Shown in pieces: positions 32,508 to 42,197 of a DNA stretch of 64,000 nucleotides. The stretch's first letter is position 1. Every line of letters begins with the position of its first letter. Position numbers and translations under genes: made by a program. The DNA comes from GCA-002282575 sp964493995. Its GTDB lineage: Bacteria; Pseudomonadota; Gammaproteobacteria; Thiomicrospirales; Thiomicrospiraceae. Location of the stretch: the NCBI GenBank assembly GCA_964493995.1, contig CAZBQD010000007.1, positions 3,523 through 67,522 of the forward strand, read 5' to 3'. The notes under the pieces are model-generated. The model searched no databases. It saw only the letters and a program-made list of their open reading frames with translations, and was not told the DNA's origin.

Positions 32508-35500
32508 GTGACTTTTAGCCTGCCATTATGGAATCAACAACAACACAAGATGCTCTATTGGTCGGGACTCACTGACGCGGGCATTCCCCTAGCCCTAGCA
32601 GAATTAGGGCGCTCACTGAACAAACCACTGCTGGTTATTACGGATACGGCTCAACAAGCGCAGCAGCTTGCCAACGAACTCAACTTTTTCAGCGACGAAA
32701 CCGCCCTCTTCTTTCCCGACTGGGAAACCCTTCCCTACGACCGATTTTCACCACACCAAGATATCATTTCCGCCCGGTTGCAAGCGCTCTACCGTCAAGC
32801 GACCACCCCCCCGCGTTTTTTGATTGCGCACATTGCCACACTCATGCACCAACTCATTCCGGCGAATTACCTACTCAGCCGCAGTTTTGTGCTGTCAACA
32901 GGGCAAACGCTGAATCGCCATGAGTTTACGCGCCAATTAGAAAGCAATGGTTATCAACGCGTTAGTCAGGTCATGGAACATGGCGAATATGCACTGCGCG
33001 GTGCGTTACTCGATGTCTTTCCCATGGGGGGCGAAACGCCCCTGCGTATCGACTGGCTAGATGATGAAATTGATTCACTGCGAGAATTCGACGTCAGCAC
33101 ACAGCTAACCACGCAACGCATCGACTCCATTACGCTGTTACCGGCAAAAGAATATCCGCTCGACACAGACAGTATTAATCTATTCCGCCAACAATGGCGC
33201 GACGCCTTCCCCGACCACAACACCCGCACTAACTGGTTGTATCAAGCGGTGTCGAAAGGGCAAAGCTCCAGTGGGTTAGAGTATTATCTGCCCTTATTTT
33301 TTGAACAACTCAGCAGCATTACCGATTATCTTACCCAAGACACGCATTTGGTTTGGGTGGGTGAAGTGGCAACAGCCGCCGAAACCTTTTATCGCGATGT
33401 GCAAGAGCGTTACACCATTGGCAAACTCGACCCCAATCATCCCTTATTGCCACCGGAACGGGTATTCTTAGCCGCCCATGATTTATTGGGACGCATGAAG
33501 CCCTTCTATCGTATCGAACTGTCCAGTGCCAGCAAGGCGGATAACAGTCAACACTGGACCATGAAATCCTTACCTGATTTGAACATTGACCCCAGTCGTA
33601 GCGATGCCTTGTGGCGATTGGCCGACTGGCTACCGACCTTAACGCATCACACCAAGGTGTTATTGGTTGCGGAATCGGTTGGACGTCGCGAGGTGCTAAT
33701 TGAGTTGCTGCAGAAATCGGGTCTGAAAGCCATGCGTGCCGACAACTGGTCGGATTTTCTCGCCGCGGAAGCCGCCGGACTCTATCTAACGGTTGCGCCA
33801 TTAACGCACAATCTGTGGTTGGATGACTTGGTCATCATCAGCGAAGTGTCACTTTATGCCAGCCAAGTAAGACAGACACGGCGGCGTAAGCGCAGTGCGC
33901 ATCAGGATTATACCGACGGCATACGCTCGCTGGCCGAATTGGAAGTGGGTTCGCCGGTGGTCCACCTTGAGCATGGTGTCGGTCGTTATGTCGGGCTAGA
34001 AACCCTGACGCTGGGTGACATTCCTCGGGAATTTGTCGCACTCGAATATGCCGGTGGCGACAAACTTTATGTCCCCATTACCAACCTTCACCTCATCAGT
34101 CGCTACGCCGGAGCCGATGCCGACCATGCACCCTGGCATAAACTAGGCACAGATCGCTGGAATAAAGCACGCAAACAAGCGATTGAAAAGGTACGTGATG
34201 TCGCGGCCGAATTGCTCGACCTCTACGCTGCGCGAGAAGCGCGTCGTGGTCACGCCTTTGCCGATGCCGGTGCCGACTACCTGCGCTTCAGCGCTGGCTT
34301 CGCTTTCGAAACCACCCCCGACCAACAAAACGCCATTGATGCCGTTTTAGCCGATATGCAATCGCCACGCCCCATGGACAGATTAGTCTGTGGTGATGTG
34401 GGTTTTGGTAAAACCGAAGTCGCCATGCGGGCTGCCTTCATGGCCGTTCATGGCGGCAAGCAAGTGGTGGTTCTGGTACCAACCACGCTGTTAGCCAATC
34501 AACATTTACAAAATTTCCGCGATCGCTTTGCCGACTGGCCAGTCAAAATCGAAGCCTTATCGCGTTTTGGTGGTTCGGGCAATCAAGCCAGAGTGATGGA
34601 ACAGATCGCCGAGGGCAAAGTCGATATTGTCATTGGCACACATAAATTGTTACAAAGCGATATGCGTTACCACGACCTGGGTCTGATTATCATCGACGAA
34701 GAACACCGTTTTGGCGTGAAACAAAAAGAGTTCTTAAAAAGTTTACGCACCCAAGTCGATATCCTCGCCATGACCGCCACCCCCATTCCTCGCACCCTCT
34801 CTATGGCTTTTGCCCAGCTGCGCGATATGTCGATCATTGCCACACCACCAGCTAAACGTCAATCCATTCAAACCTTTGTACAAGATTGGAACCCCGAATT
34901 AGCGAAAGAAGCCTGCACGCGCGAACTGCGCCGGGGTGGTCAGGTTTATGTGTTGTTTAACGATGTGGAACGCATGCCGCTGTTTGTAGACGAACTCACT
35001 CGCCTGATGCCCGATGCCCGCATTGCCATGGCACATGGGCAAATGCCGGAACGTGAACTCGAACGGGTGATGCGTGACTTTTATCATCAGCAATACAATA
35101 TTCTCGTTTCCACCACCATCATCGAAACCGGCATTGATATTCCCAACGCCAACACCATTCTCATTCATAGAGCCGATAAATTCGGCTTAGCGCAACTGCA
35201 CCAATTACGGGGTCGAGTGGGACGTTCGCACCACAAAGCCTATGCCTACCTCTTCACCCCATCCAAAGAAGCCTTAAGCGCTGATGCCGTCAAACGTCTC
35301 GAAGCCATCGCGCGTCATGACCAACTCGGCTCTGGCTTTGCTCTCGCTAGCCAAGATTTAGAAATTCGCGGCGCGGGTGAATTATTGGGTCACGAACAAA
35401 GCGGACAGATGCACGAAATCGGCTTTGAACTCTACACCCAACTGCTCGACAAAGCCGTCCGCGCTTACCGACGCGGTGAAGTACCCAATTTAGACGACAA

Positions 35501-35945
35501 CAGCGACCACTGTGAAGTCGATTTAGGCATTGCCGCCCTCATCCCCGATGCGTATTTACCCGACATCTCGGCACGCTTGGTATTATATAAACGCATCAAT
35601 GCCGCCGAAGATCAAGCCGCCTTGCATCAGTTGCAAGTAGAAATGGTCAACCGCTTTGGCTTGCTGCCCGACGCCTGCAAAAACCTGTTTGCGATTATGC
35701 AGTTAAAACACCAAGCGCAAGCCTTAGGTATTCATAAAATCGAAGCCAGTGCCACGCACATCAAGCTGCATTTTCTCGCTAAAACCCCTGTCGAACCGAT
35801 GAAACTGATTAAACTGATTCAACAACACCCCAAAATCTACAAACTGGATGGGCCAAACAAGTTAAAATGGTCGGGAAATATCAGCGAAGCCAGCGAGCGT
35901 CTCACTGCCGTCGAAACCTTATTAACGCAACTCAGCACCGCTTAA
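32508..35945 (+). CDS. mfd: Transcription-repair coupling factor
   Basis: About 1145 residues from the GTG at 32508, matching the family length (E. coli 1148). The frame is open to 32379, but AGGAAGG lies directly before this GTG and the upstream residues are unlike Mfd. The N-terminal UvrB-like region includes FPDWETLPYDRFSPH; the RNA-polymerase-interaction region follows GSPVVHLEHGVGRY; the helicase has GDVGFGKTEVA (about 629), IIIDEEHRFG (about 729) and ETGIDIPNANT; a TRCF domain closes the protein. It removes stalled polymerase and recruits UvrA. Confidence 0.96.
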   Translation: MTFSLPLWNQQQHKMLYWSGLTDAGIPLALAELGRSLNKPLLVITDTAQQAQQLANELNFFSDETALFFPDWETLPYDRFSPHQDIISARLQALYRQATTPPRFLIAHIATLMHQLIPANYLLSRSFVLSTGQTLNRHEFTRQLESNGYQRVSQVMEHGEYALRGALLDVFPMGGETPLRIDWLDDEIDSLREFDVSTQLTTQRIDSITLLPAKEYPLDTDSINLFRQQWRDAFPDHNTRTNWLYQAVSKGQSSSGLEYYLPLFFEQLSSITDYLTQDTHLVWVGEVATAAETFYRDVQERYTIGKLDPNHPLLPPERVFLAAHDLLGRMKPFYRIELSSASKADNSQHWTMKSLPDLNIDPSRSDALWRLADWLPTLTHHTKVLLVAESVGRREVLIELLQKSGLKAMRADNWSDFLAAEAAGLYLTVAPLTHNLWLDDLVIISEVSLYASQVRQTRRRKRSAHQDYTDGIRSLAELEVGSPVVHLEHGVGRYVGLETLTLGDIPREFVALEYAGGDKLYVPITNLHLISRYAGADADHAPWHKLGTDRWNKARKQAIEKVRDVAAELLDLYAAREARRGHAFADAGADYLRFSAGFAFETTPDQQNAIDAVLADMQSPRPMDRLVCGDVGFGKTEVAMRAAFMAVHGGKQVVVLVPTTLLANQHLQNFRDRFADWPVKIEALSRFGGSGNQARVMEQIAEGKVDIVIGTHKLLQSDMRYHDLGLIIIDEEHRFGVKQKEFLKSLRTQVDILAMTATPIPRTLSMAFAQLRDMSIIATPPAKRQSIQTFVQDWNPELAKEACTRELRRGGQVYVLFNDVERMPLFVDELTRLMPDARIAMAHGQMPERELERVMRDFYHQQYNILVSTTIIETGIDIPNANTILIHRADKFGLAQLHQLRGRVGRSHHKAYAYLFTPSKEALSADAVKRLEAIARHDQLGSGFALASQDLEIRGAGELLGHEQSGQMHEIGFELYTQLLDKAVRAYRRGEVPNLDDNSDHCEVDLGIAALIPDAYLPDISARLVLYKRINAAEDQAALHQLQVEMVNRFGLLPDACKNLFAIMQLKHQAQALGIHKIEASATHIKLHFLAKTPVEPMKLIKLIQQHPKIYKLDGPNKLKWSGNISEASERLTAVETLLTQLSTA

Positions 35946-35966
35946 GTATTTAGAGAATCACCGCCC

Positions 35967-36581
35967 ATGATACCCACCCGCATCTCCGCTTTGCTCACCC
36001 TTCTGACCCTGTTGACCGCTGCCGCCTCAACAGCTCAGGCCTACGTGGTCGAGATGATTGTTTTTGAATCCAAAAATCCCAGCCTTTGGTTAACTGAACA
36101 CTGGCCAGCCCAACCCGAACGACTCGACTCCAGTGAAAATGATGTGTCACTCAGCACAGGTGGACAAGGTCGCCAACTACTCAGTGAATCGCAGCTGACG
36201 TTAAAAGAAACCGCGCGTCGCCTGACCAGCACCGATGAATTCGCCATACTGGCTCACTTGGCCTGGTCACAACCGGCAGAAACCCGTGAGGCAGCGAAAA
36301 ACACTCAGCTACCCGAAGGCATCAGCCGTAATGGTTTGCCTTTGTCGGCGCGGGTTAAACTGTACAAACAAAAGTTCGAACACATTTCGCTTGAACTGCA
36401 ATGCACCAAGCAACTGCCCGAATCGGTCGCCGCCGCCTTTGCCAGCAAACAGCAACTACCCGCCTCGGTGATTGGTCAGCAATGGCGCTTTCGCCTACAA
36501 GAAGCGCGCAAAGTTAAACTCAATGAACTTCAGTATTTCGACCACCCCATGTGTGGCGTACTGCTGATGGTTCGCCCTTGA
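35967..36581 (+). CDS. csiV: CsiV-family periplasmic protein
   Basis: 204 residues with a Sec signal (MIPTRISALLTLLTLLTAAA, cleavage near AQA at about 25). The opening YVVEMIVFES and the C-terminal pattern (RRVKLNELQYFDHPMCGVLLMV-like ending) match the CsiV family, named in Vibrio for a PBP1a-interacting periplasmic protein. It follows mfd by 21 bases and precedes murB; the family is often found after mfd in gammaproteobacteria. Similarity is by context and a few motifs, so the name is tentative. Confidence 0.7.
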   Translation: MIPTRISALLTLLTLLTAAASTAQAYVVEMIVFESKNPSLWLTEHWPAQPERLDSSENDVSLSTGGQGRQLLSESQLTLKETARRLTSTDEFAILAHLAWSQPAETREAAKNTQLPEGISRNGLPLSARVKLYKQKFEHISLELQCTKQLPESVAAAFASKQQLPASVIGQQWRFRLQEARKVKLNELQYFDHPMCGVLLMVRP

Positions 36582-36598
36582 TTTGAGCTCAATCCACC

Positions 36599-37627
36599 AT
36601 GTATTTATATGCCAATTATGATCTCAAACAGCGCAACACCTTCGGTGTTTCTTGCAAAGCTCGTTATTTTGCCGAAATAAAATATGCCAGCGCCATTCCC
36701 ACACTGCGTAAAGACCCCAAACTGGCCTCCCTACCCTGGATGATTATGGGCGGCGGCAGTAATTTACTGCTCACGCACGACCTAGATGCGCTGGTACTCA
36801 GTTGTAACTACGACGAAATCACCATCGTTAAAGAAGATCAACACTCAGTCTGGTTATCGGTGGGCAGTGGCTTATCTTGGCATCAACTGGTCACCTACAG
36901 TGTTGAGCAAGGCTGGTGGGGACTGGAAAACCTAGCACTGATTCCCGGTAAAGTGGGCGCTGCACCGGTACAAAATATTGGTGCCTATGGTGCTGAAGTA
37001 CAAGACACCATCACACGTATTCAAACCTTTGATTTACGTGACGGACATCGTATCGAACTGCGCAAAAACGAATGCAATTTTGCTTACCGTGACAGTATTT
37101 TCAAACATGAACTTGCCAATCGCGTGCTCATTCATCGTGTTACCTTTCGCCTACTCAAACACAGCACCCCTAACCTAGTACACGAACCCCTACATGAAGC
37201 CATGTTCGCCAACGCGCCCAACCTTAAAATGGAAGAGGTGACACCACGCATGGTTTACGATGCCGTCATTAAATTGCGACAAGAACGCATCCCCGACCCC
37301 GCCGTCTTAGGCAGTGCCGGTAGTTTCTTCAAAAACCCGACCATTACGCTCAAACACTACCAACAACTGCAACAGCACTACCCCGATATTCCAGGGCACA
37401 AGCTCACCAACGGCTGTATTAAAATCCCCGCGGCTTGGTTAATCGAAAAGGCACAGTGGAAAGGCAGACGCATAGATGAAGTGGGGACTTATTACAAGCA
37501 CGCACTGATTTTAGTCAATTATGGTAAGGCGACGGGACAAGATATCTTAAGTGTCTCTGAAGCCATTCGTGAAGCGGTGATCAACCACTTCTCTATCTCG
37601 CTGGAAAAAGAAGTGGTGATTTGGTAA
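36599..37627 (+). CDS. murB: UDP-N-acetylenolpyruvoylglucosamine reductase
   Basis: 342 residues, type I MurB of the E. coli length class. It reduces UDP-GlcNAc-enolpyruvate to UDP-MurNAc in peptidoglycan synthesis. FAD-binding motifs are MGGGSNLLLT and PGKVGAAPVQNIGAYGAEVQD (split at about 118-140); AYRDSIFK and the catalytic serine in GSAGSFFKNP are present, with the C-terminal glutamate in EKEVVIW region. Start: the ATG at 36599, 17 bases after csiV, has a poor ribosome-binding site, suggesting coupling to csiV. Confidence 0.94.
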   Translation: MYLYANYDLKQRNTFGVSCKARYFAEIKYASAIPTLRKDPKLASLPWMIMGGGSNLLLTHDLDALVLSCNYDEITIVKEDQHSVWLSVGSGLSWHQLVTYSVEQGWWGLENLALIPGKVGAAPVQNIGAYGAEVQDTITRIQTFDLRDGHRIELRKNECNFAYRDSIFKHELANRVLIHRVTFRLLKHSTPNLVHEPLHEAMFANAPNLKMEEVTPRMVYDAVIKLRQERIPDPAVLGSAGSFFKNPTITLKHYQQLQQHYPDIPGHKLTNGCIKIPAAWLIEKAQWKGRRIDEVGTYYKHALILVNYGKATGQDILSVSEAIREAVINHFSISLEKEVVIW

Positions 37628-37707
37628 CCGGCTGATCAGGCCAAACCGATTGAAATCGACCGATGAGCAGACAAGCCGTCACCAGGACAGCCTATGATAC
37701 TAAGCGA

Positions 37708-38139
37708 TTACAAGCCTGCCAAAGCAAAAGGCATCAGTGTGACCAAAGCCAGCAGCATCGCCACCCAAGCACGTTGCTGACCGGCCAGCACGCCCATAAA
37801 ACCACCAATAAACGCCACCGGCGCTGCCAACCAAGCAATGGGTGGGAAAACAAAGGCAAAGCCCGCGGCAATGACGCCAGCCACCATGGCAATGGTGGTG
37901 GTGTTACCCGGATGGTAAATGAGCGTATTACGCATATCGACCGGTAAATTATGTGCCGACTCAGCCCGCACAAACAACTGCTTCAGCTGATCGTCCGTTA
38001 GCGGTTGATTGCGCTCTGTTTCCGACAAGCCCAAGGATACCTTGCCATCTTTATAAAGCTGAAACAGCAAATCGTCCCAACTGGTTTCTTCTGGCAAGCG
38101 ATCGATTAGTTGCTTCATCTCATTTTTTGATACTTTCAT
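37708..38139 (-). CDS. Small inner-membrane hypothetical protein
   Basis: About 143 residues. The N-terminal 70 residues are soluble and charged (MKQLIDRLPEETSWDDLLFQLY), and two hydrophobic segments follow near residues 80-102 and 105-140 (TIAMVAGVIAAGFAFVF; AWVAMLLALVTLMPFAL). No known family is recognised. The start at 38139 has GAGGGAA ahead and is preferred over the ORF extension to 38232, which reaches into the rpoN promoter region. It is divergent from rpoN. Confidence 0.65.
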   Translation of the reverse strand: MKVSKNEMKQLIDRLPEETSWDDLLFQLYKDGKVSLGLSETERNQPLTDDQLKQLFVRAESAHNLPVDMRNTLIYHPGNTTTIAMVAGVIAAGFAFVFPPIAWLAAPVAFIGGFMGVLAGQQRAWVAMLLALVTLMPFALAGL

Positions 38140-38257
38140 GACTTCCCTCTCGGTTAAATTCGCGCTAACGGCAATAAGCGTATTATAATGCACGTACAAC
38201 AAATAACGCATATTATAGGCGCAAACGCCCAAAATCGTTTTACAAGGAAAGTATCAC

Positions 38258-39814
38258 ATGGCCATGTTGCCAGGATTACAGTTTAACGTCAGCCAACAGC
38301 TCAAGCTCACGCCACAACTGCAACAATCGATTAAGATTTTGCAGCACTCCGCTATTGAACTGCAAGAAGCCATCAGCGAAGCCTTAGACAGTAATATCAT
38401 GCTTGAATTGGAAATGGATGATGCCGTTTCTCCCGGCAGTGACTCAGCTGACATAGAGCGCTACAACGAAATAAATGAAGACCTTGAACCGACTGGATTA
38501 AGTGAATTTAATAGCGTCTCCGACGATAGCAGCATCGATCATCGCAGCAACCTTACCGATAATCTTGACTGTCAGTGGGATGATTTGTTTGACAAAGATG
38601 GCAATGAAGCCCCCGCCACGCAAAGCGAATTTGAAGACTTTTCGGTCACTTCTCATCACGATAACGACGACTACACCCCCGCAGAAAGTTACACAGCCGC
38701 CCACGAAGATCTCTACACCCACCTCAAATGGCAAGTTGATACCTTCACCTGGGGCACCGACATTCAACAAGCGATTGCCTACTATCTCATTGACTTGATT
38801 GATGAAAACGGCTATTTCAGCTCAGAGCTCGCTGAAGTCATTGAAGCCATTAGCGAAAACGAGTCTTTCACGCCCGACGAAGATGATATCGAAACCGTGC
38901 TCACCCTCATTCAAGACAACTTTGACCCTGCAGGTGTCGGCGCGCACTCGATTGAAGAATGCCTGCTCATTCAGCTCAAAGGCATTTTACCGCAAACACA
39001 GCCTGTTCAAACGGCGATTCGACTGCTCAGTGAGCGCTTTGACTGGTTCGCTCATGGTGATTTCACTCGTCTGAAACGCGTTTATGGACTCAACGAAGCC
39101 AGCTGGGCTGAGCTGATGAACCTCATTCAATCCCTCAATCCCAAGCCCGGATTGAGCTTTGCCGACTCGGAACGTGAAGTCATCATTCCCGATCTGATTA
39201 TTAAACGCGACAAAAAAGGCTGGAAGGTCGAACTCAACCCCAACGCCTACCCGCGCGTTCGCGTCAATAACGAATATGTTGACCTGCTCAAGCATCTGGA
39301 TAAATCGACACGCAGCCAAGAACAAGCCGATGCCATGAAAGAAAAGCTACTCGAAGCGCGAGGCCTGATTAAAAGTATTCAAAGTCGAGGAGAAACCTTG
39401 CTTAAAGTCGGTGCTTACTTGGTTGCTGAGCAGGCCAAGTTTCTCGATGAAGGTGAAGTGGCTATGAAACCGCTAGTGCTGCGAGATGTGGCCGATGCGC
39501 TCGGCCTGCACGAATCGACCATTTCACGCGCGACCACGCAAAAGTACATGCAAACACCCCGTGGTACTTACGAGTTGAAATACTTTTTCTCTAGCAGTGT
39601 CAGTCAATATGGCCCGCAAGATCAATCCGCTGTCGCCATTAAAGCACGCATTAAACAGCTGATTGATGGCGAAGACCCGAAAAAACCGATTAGCGATCAA
39701 GATCTGGTAGATAAATTAGAAGCGATGAAAATCAGTGTGGCACGCAGAACGGTAGCCAAATATCGCGAAGCCATGGGCATTGGCTCATCCTCTCAACGCA
39801 AAGTCAGACGATAG
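38258..39814 (+). CDS. rpoN: RNA polymerase sigma-54 factor
   Basis: 518 residues. Region I (QFNVSQQLKLTPQLQQSIKI) is the activator-interacting Gln-rich part, followed by a very acidic region II (about 45-130). Region III holds the core-binding domain, a helix-turn-helix near 415-440 (DVADALGLHESTISRAT) and the RpoN box ARRTVAKYRE at about 494. It is complete. Transcribed alone, with AAGGAAA ahead of the ATG; the usual lptB-rpoN-hpf neighbourhood is absent. No clear sigma-54 promoter was found elsewhere in the window. Confidence 0.97.
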   Translation: MAMLPGLQFNVSQQLKLTPQLQQSIKILQHSAIELQEAISEALDSNIMLELEMDDAVSPGSDSADIERYNEINEDLEPTGLSEFNSVSDDSSIDHRSNLTDNLDCQWDDLFDKDGNEAPATQSEFEDFSVTSHHDNDDYTPAESYTAAHEDLYTHLKWQVDTFTWGTDIQQAIAYYLIDLIDENGYFSSELAEVIEAISENESFTPDEDDIETVLTLIQDNFDPAGVGAHSIEECLLIQLKGILPQTQPVQTAIRLLSERFDWFAHGDFTRLKRVYGLNEASWAELMNLIQSLNPKPGLSFADSEREVIIPDLIIKRDKKGWKVELNPNAYPRVRVNNEYVDLLKHLDKSTRSQEQADAMKEKLLEARGLIKSIQSRGETLLKVGAYLVAEQAKFLDEGEVAMKPLVLRDVADALGLHESTISRATTQKYMQTPRGTYELKYFFSSSVSQYGPQDQSAVAIKARIKQLIDGEDPKKPISDQDLVDKLEAMKISVARRTVAKYREAMGIGSSSQRKVRR

Positions 39815-39847
39815 GCAAGCCCCGTTCAGCTGCACAGGTTAGAAAGA

Positions 39848-40870
39848 TTAAGGCGCTACCTTGCTATTGAGCGCTTCAATCTCATCGACGACACGATTAC
39901 GCCCCTTTGCCTTAGCCACATAAAGGGCATTATCCGCTCGATTAATAAAGTCAGTTACCAACTCACCTTTGCGGTAGGTAGACACCCCCACCGACGCAGT
40001 GAACTTTAGCGTGGCTTGCGTATTGCGCAGTTTTAAATTGGTTTCTTGCAATAACTTTCGCAACTTTTCCGCAAAGGCGTAAGCATTGGCCGCGCTGGTT
40101 TGAGGCAGCAACAGGATAAACTCTTCACCGCCAAAACGACCGACAAAATCCTGTCCTTTACTGGCTTGCTGCAAGAGTTTAGCGATAAAACGCAATACGC
40201 TGTCACCCACCATGTGACCATATTGGTCGTTGATGCGCTTGAAGTAATCAATATCTAAAATAATGCACGAAAAGTTATCAATGCCCTCTTCGTCCAGCTG
40301 CTCCGCCAAAAACTTATCCATAGCACGACGATTACCAATGCCCGTTAAGGGGTCGGTATGCGCTTCTTTGTAACTGAGTTCCAACTGCTTTTTCAGCGTA
40401 TCGACTTCGCTACGCACCGCTTCCATTTTGGATTTCATGCTCTTGGCATTATCGGTGAGGTCCTTAACCGATTCAACGACATTTTTCACCACCATCGAGG
40501 CCATATTGACATCGCTTTTAGCGGTTAAAGATACCAATGCCTGCGCCAAAATCTCACTGTGACTTTCGAGGTTTTGTTCCCATCCGTCCATATCACTGAT
40601 GATTTCATGAACCAGCTTTAACACCAGACAATCAAATTCATTGATAGCACAAATGCGATTGACGATATGCGTGAACAGCTCCAGTGCCGTTTCTTCATGA
40701 TCTTTGGCTTCAGCAATCTTTTCGACCACAAAAGCATCGCGTTTAAGCAAGTACTCGTACCAAACCATAAAATTAATGGGATTGGGACGCACACCACGCT
40801 GCAGTGTTTCTTCAAACACCTTTTCAGCGAGTAGCTTACTCTCAGCGAAGCTTTCTTTATAATGTCGCAT
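39848..40870 (-). CDS. Diguanylate cyclase (GGDEF)
   Basis: 340 residues. The N-terminal 140 residues form a helical, uncharacterised sensor-like region with no membrane segment; a coiled coil (about 125-165) links it to a C-terminal GGDEF domain (TGIGNRRAMDKFL, about 175-187; FGGEEF at about 243-248). The active site is intact (GGEEF), so it probably makes cyclic-di-GMP. The inhibitory I-site RxxD is not seen: the residues before FVGRFGG read KGQD. It ends 34 bases from convergent rpoN. Confidence 0.9.
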   Translation of the reverse strand: MRHYKESFAESKLLAEKVFEETLQRGVRPNPINFMVWYEYLLKRDAFVVEKIAEAKDHEETALELFTHIVNRICAINEFDCLVLKLVHEIISDMDGWEQNLESHSEILAQALVSLTAKSDVNMASMVVKNVVESVKDLTDNAKSMKSKMEAVRSEVDTLKKQLELSYKEAHTDPLTGIGNRRAMDKFLAEQLDEEGIDNFSCIILDIDYFKRINDQYGHMVGDSVLRFIAKLLQQASKGQDFVGRFGGEEFILLLPQTSAANAYAFAEKLRKLLQETNLKLRNTQATLKFTASVGVSTYRKGELVTDFINRADNALYVAKAKGRNRVVDEIEALNSKVAP

Positions 40871-40901
40871 GCTATTGTCCTAGCTGGAGCTGTTCATAAG
40901 C

Positions 40902-41123
40902 TTAATGATGATGACCGCGATGTTCAGACCAATCGGTCATGGTGTACTCTGCACCACAGTAAGGACATTTGGCATGCCCTGTCTCTTCTATGGGCAGATA
41001 AACTTTGGGATGCGAATTCCATAAGGCCATGCCCGGCATTGGGCAGGTCAAAGGAGTGTCTTTACTGGTCACCTGATAATGATTATCGGCGTTGGGCGTG
41101 ATTAACTGAGCTGACTCTTTCAT
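40902..41123 (-). CDS. Small zinc-finger protein (zf-CHCC type)
   Basis: 73 residues. The pattern CPMPGMALWNSHPKVYLP and CPYCGAEY, with a His-rich end (HRGHHH), fits the zf-CHCC family, related to the complex I subunit NDUFS6; bacterial members are of unknown role. It lies 11 bases after ilvE on the same strand, a pairing common in gammaproteobacteria and probably one transcript. Confidence 0.8.
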   Translation of the reverse strand: MKESAQLITPNADNHYQVTSKDTPLTCPMPGMALWNSHPKVYLPIEETGHAKCPYCGAEYTMTDWSEHRGHHH

Positions 41124-41134
41124 AGACTCTACCC

Positions 41135-42061
41135 TTACTTAACCAGTGTGCGCCATTCGGCATAGTCTTTATCCTTACCCTGCACCAAGGCAAAGTAACG
41201 AGCTTGAATGGCCTGAGTAATCGGACCACGAGAACCCGAACCAATCGCACGACCGTCTAGTTCACGAATCGGCGTCACTTCTGCCGCTGTACCGGTGAAG
41301 AAGGCCTCATCAGCAATGTACACTTCATCACGCGTAATGTTACGCTCAATGACGGTGTAACCCATTTCGTTAGCTAACTGCATAATGGTTTTGCGGGTGA
41401 TGCCATCTAGTGCCGAGGTTAGTAAGGGGGTGTAAATAACGCCATCACGTACCATAAAGAAGTTTTCACCCGAACCTTCCGAAACGTAGCCTTCTTTATC
41501 TAACAGCAGAGCTTCATCACAACCATGACGAATCGCTTCTTGCAAGGCCAACATCGAATTCATGTAAGCACCGTTCGCCTTGGCTTTGGTCATGGAAATA
41601 TTGGGGTGGTGACGGGTGAAGGAAGAGGTCGCGACTTTAATGCCTTTTTCTAAATTTTCGGCACCCATGTAAGCGCCCCATGTCCAAGCAGCGACCATAA
41701 CGTGCGTTTTGAGGTTATCGGCACGCAATCCCATACCCTCGGCACCATAAAATGCCATCGGGCGTAAGTAGGCAGAAGATAAGCCATTTTCACGTACCAC
41801 AGCACGTTGTGCTTCGTTCAATTCTTCTTTGCTGTAAGGCATAGCCATATTCATGATTTTAGCTGAATTAAACAAACGGTCAGTGTGCGCTTGCAGGCGG
41901 AAAATAGCCGTACCTTCTGGGGTGTCGTAAGCTCGAACCCCTTCAAATACACCCATACCATAATGAAGCGTGTGCGTTAACACATGAACCTTCGCATCGC
42001 GCCAAGGAACCATCTGTCCATCTAACCAAATAACGCCATCACGATCCGCCATTGCCTGCAT
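41135..42061 (-). CDS. ilvE: Branched-chain amino-acid aminotransferase
   Basis: 308 residues, fold type IV PLP enzyme. It interconverts Val, Leu and Ile with their 2-keto acids. Motifs: THTLHYGMGVFEGVRAY, the PLP lysine in MTKAKANGAYMNS, EALLLDKEGYVSEGSGENFF and FFTGTAAEVTPI. The ATG at 42061 has AAGGA seven bases ahead. Followed by the zinc-finger gene. The 5' region of about 135 bases to panC shows an inverted repeat-like AACTGGTT pair (about 42143-42194) that may terminate panC. Confidence 0.95.
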   Translation of the reverse strand: MQAMADRDGVIWLDGQMVPWRDAKVHVLTHTLHYGMGVFEGVRAYDTPEGTAIFRLQAHTDRLFNSAKIMNMAMPYSKEELNEAQRAVVRENGLSSAYLRPMAFYGAEGMGLRADNLKTHVMVAAWTWGAYMGAENLEKGIKVATSSFTRHHPNISMTKAKANGAYMNSMLALQEAIRHGCDEALLLDKEGYVSEGSGENFFMVRDGVIYTPLLTSALDGITRKTIMQLANEMGYTVIERNITRDEVYIADEAFFTGTAAEVTPIRELDGRAIGSGSRGPITQAIQARYFALVQGKDKDYAEWRTLVK

Positions 42062-42197
42062 AGTGCCATCCTTACTGTCAAATTTTATTAATTAAGTTCA
42101 TTTTACGCTAACGCCTAAGCTTATACCACTAGGCCTGTTCTAAAAACCAGTCACAAAGACCAAAAACACAGCTCAAACTGGTTTGTGAACCAGTCGG

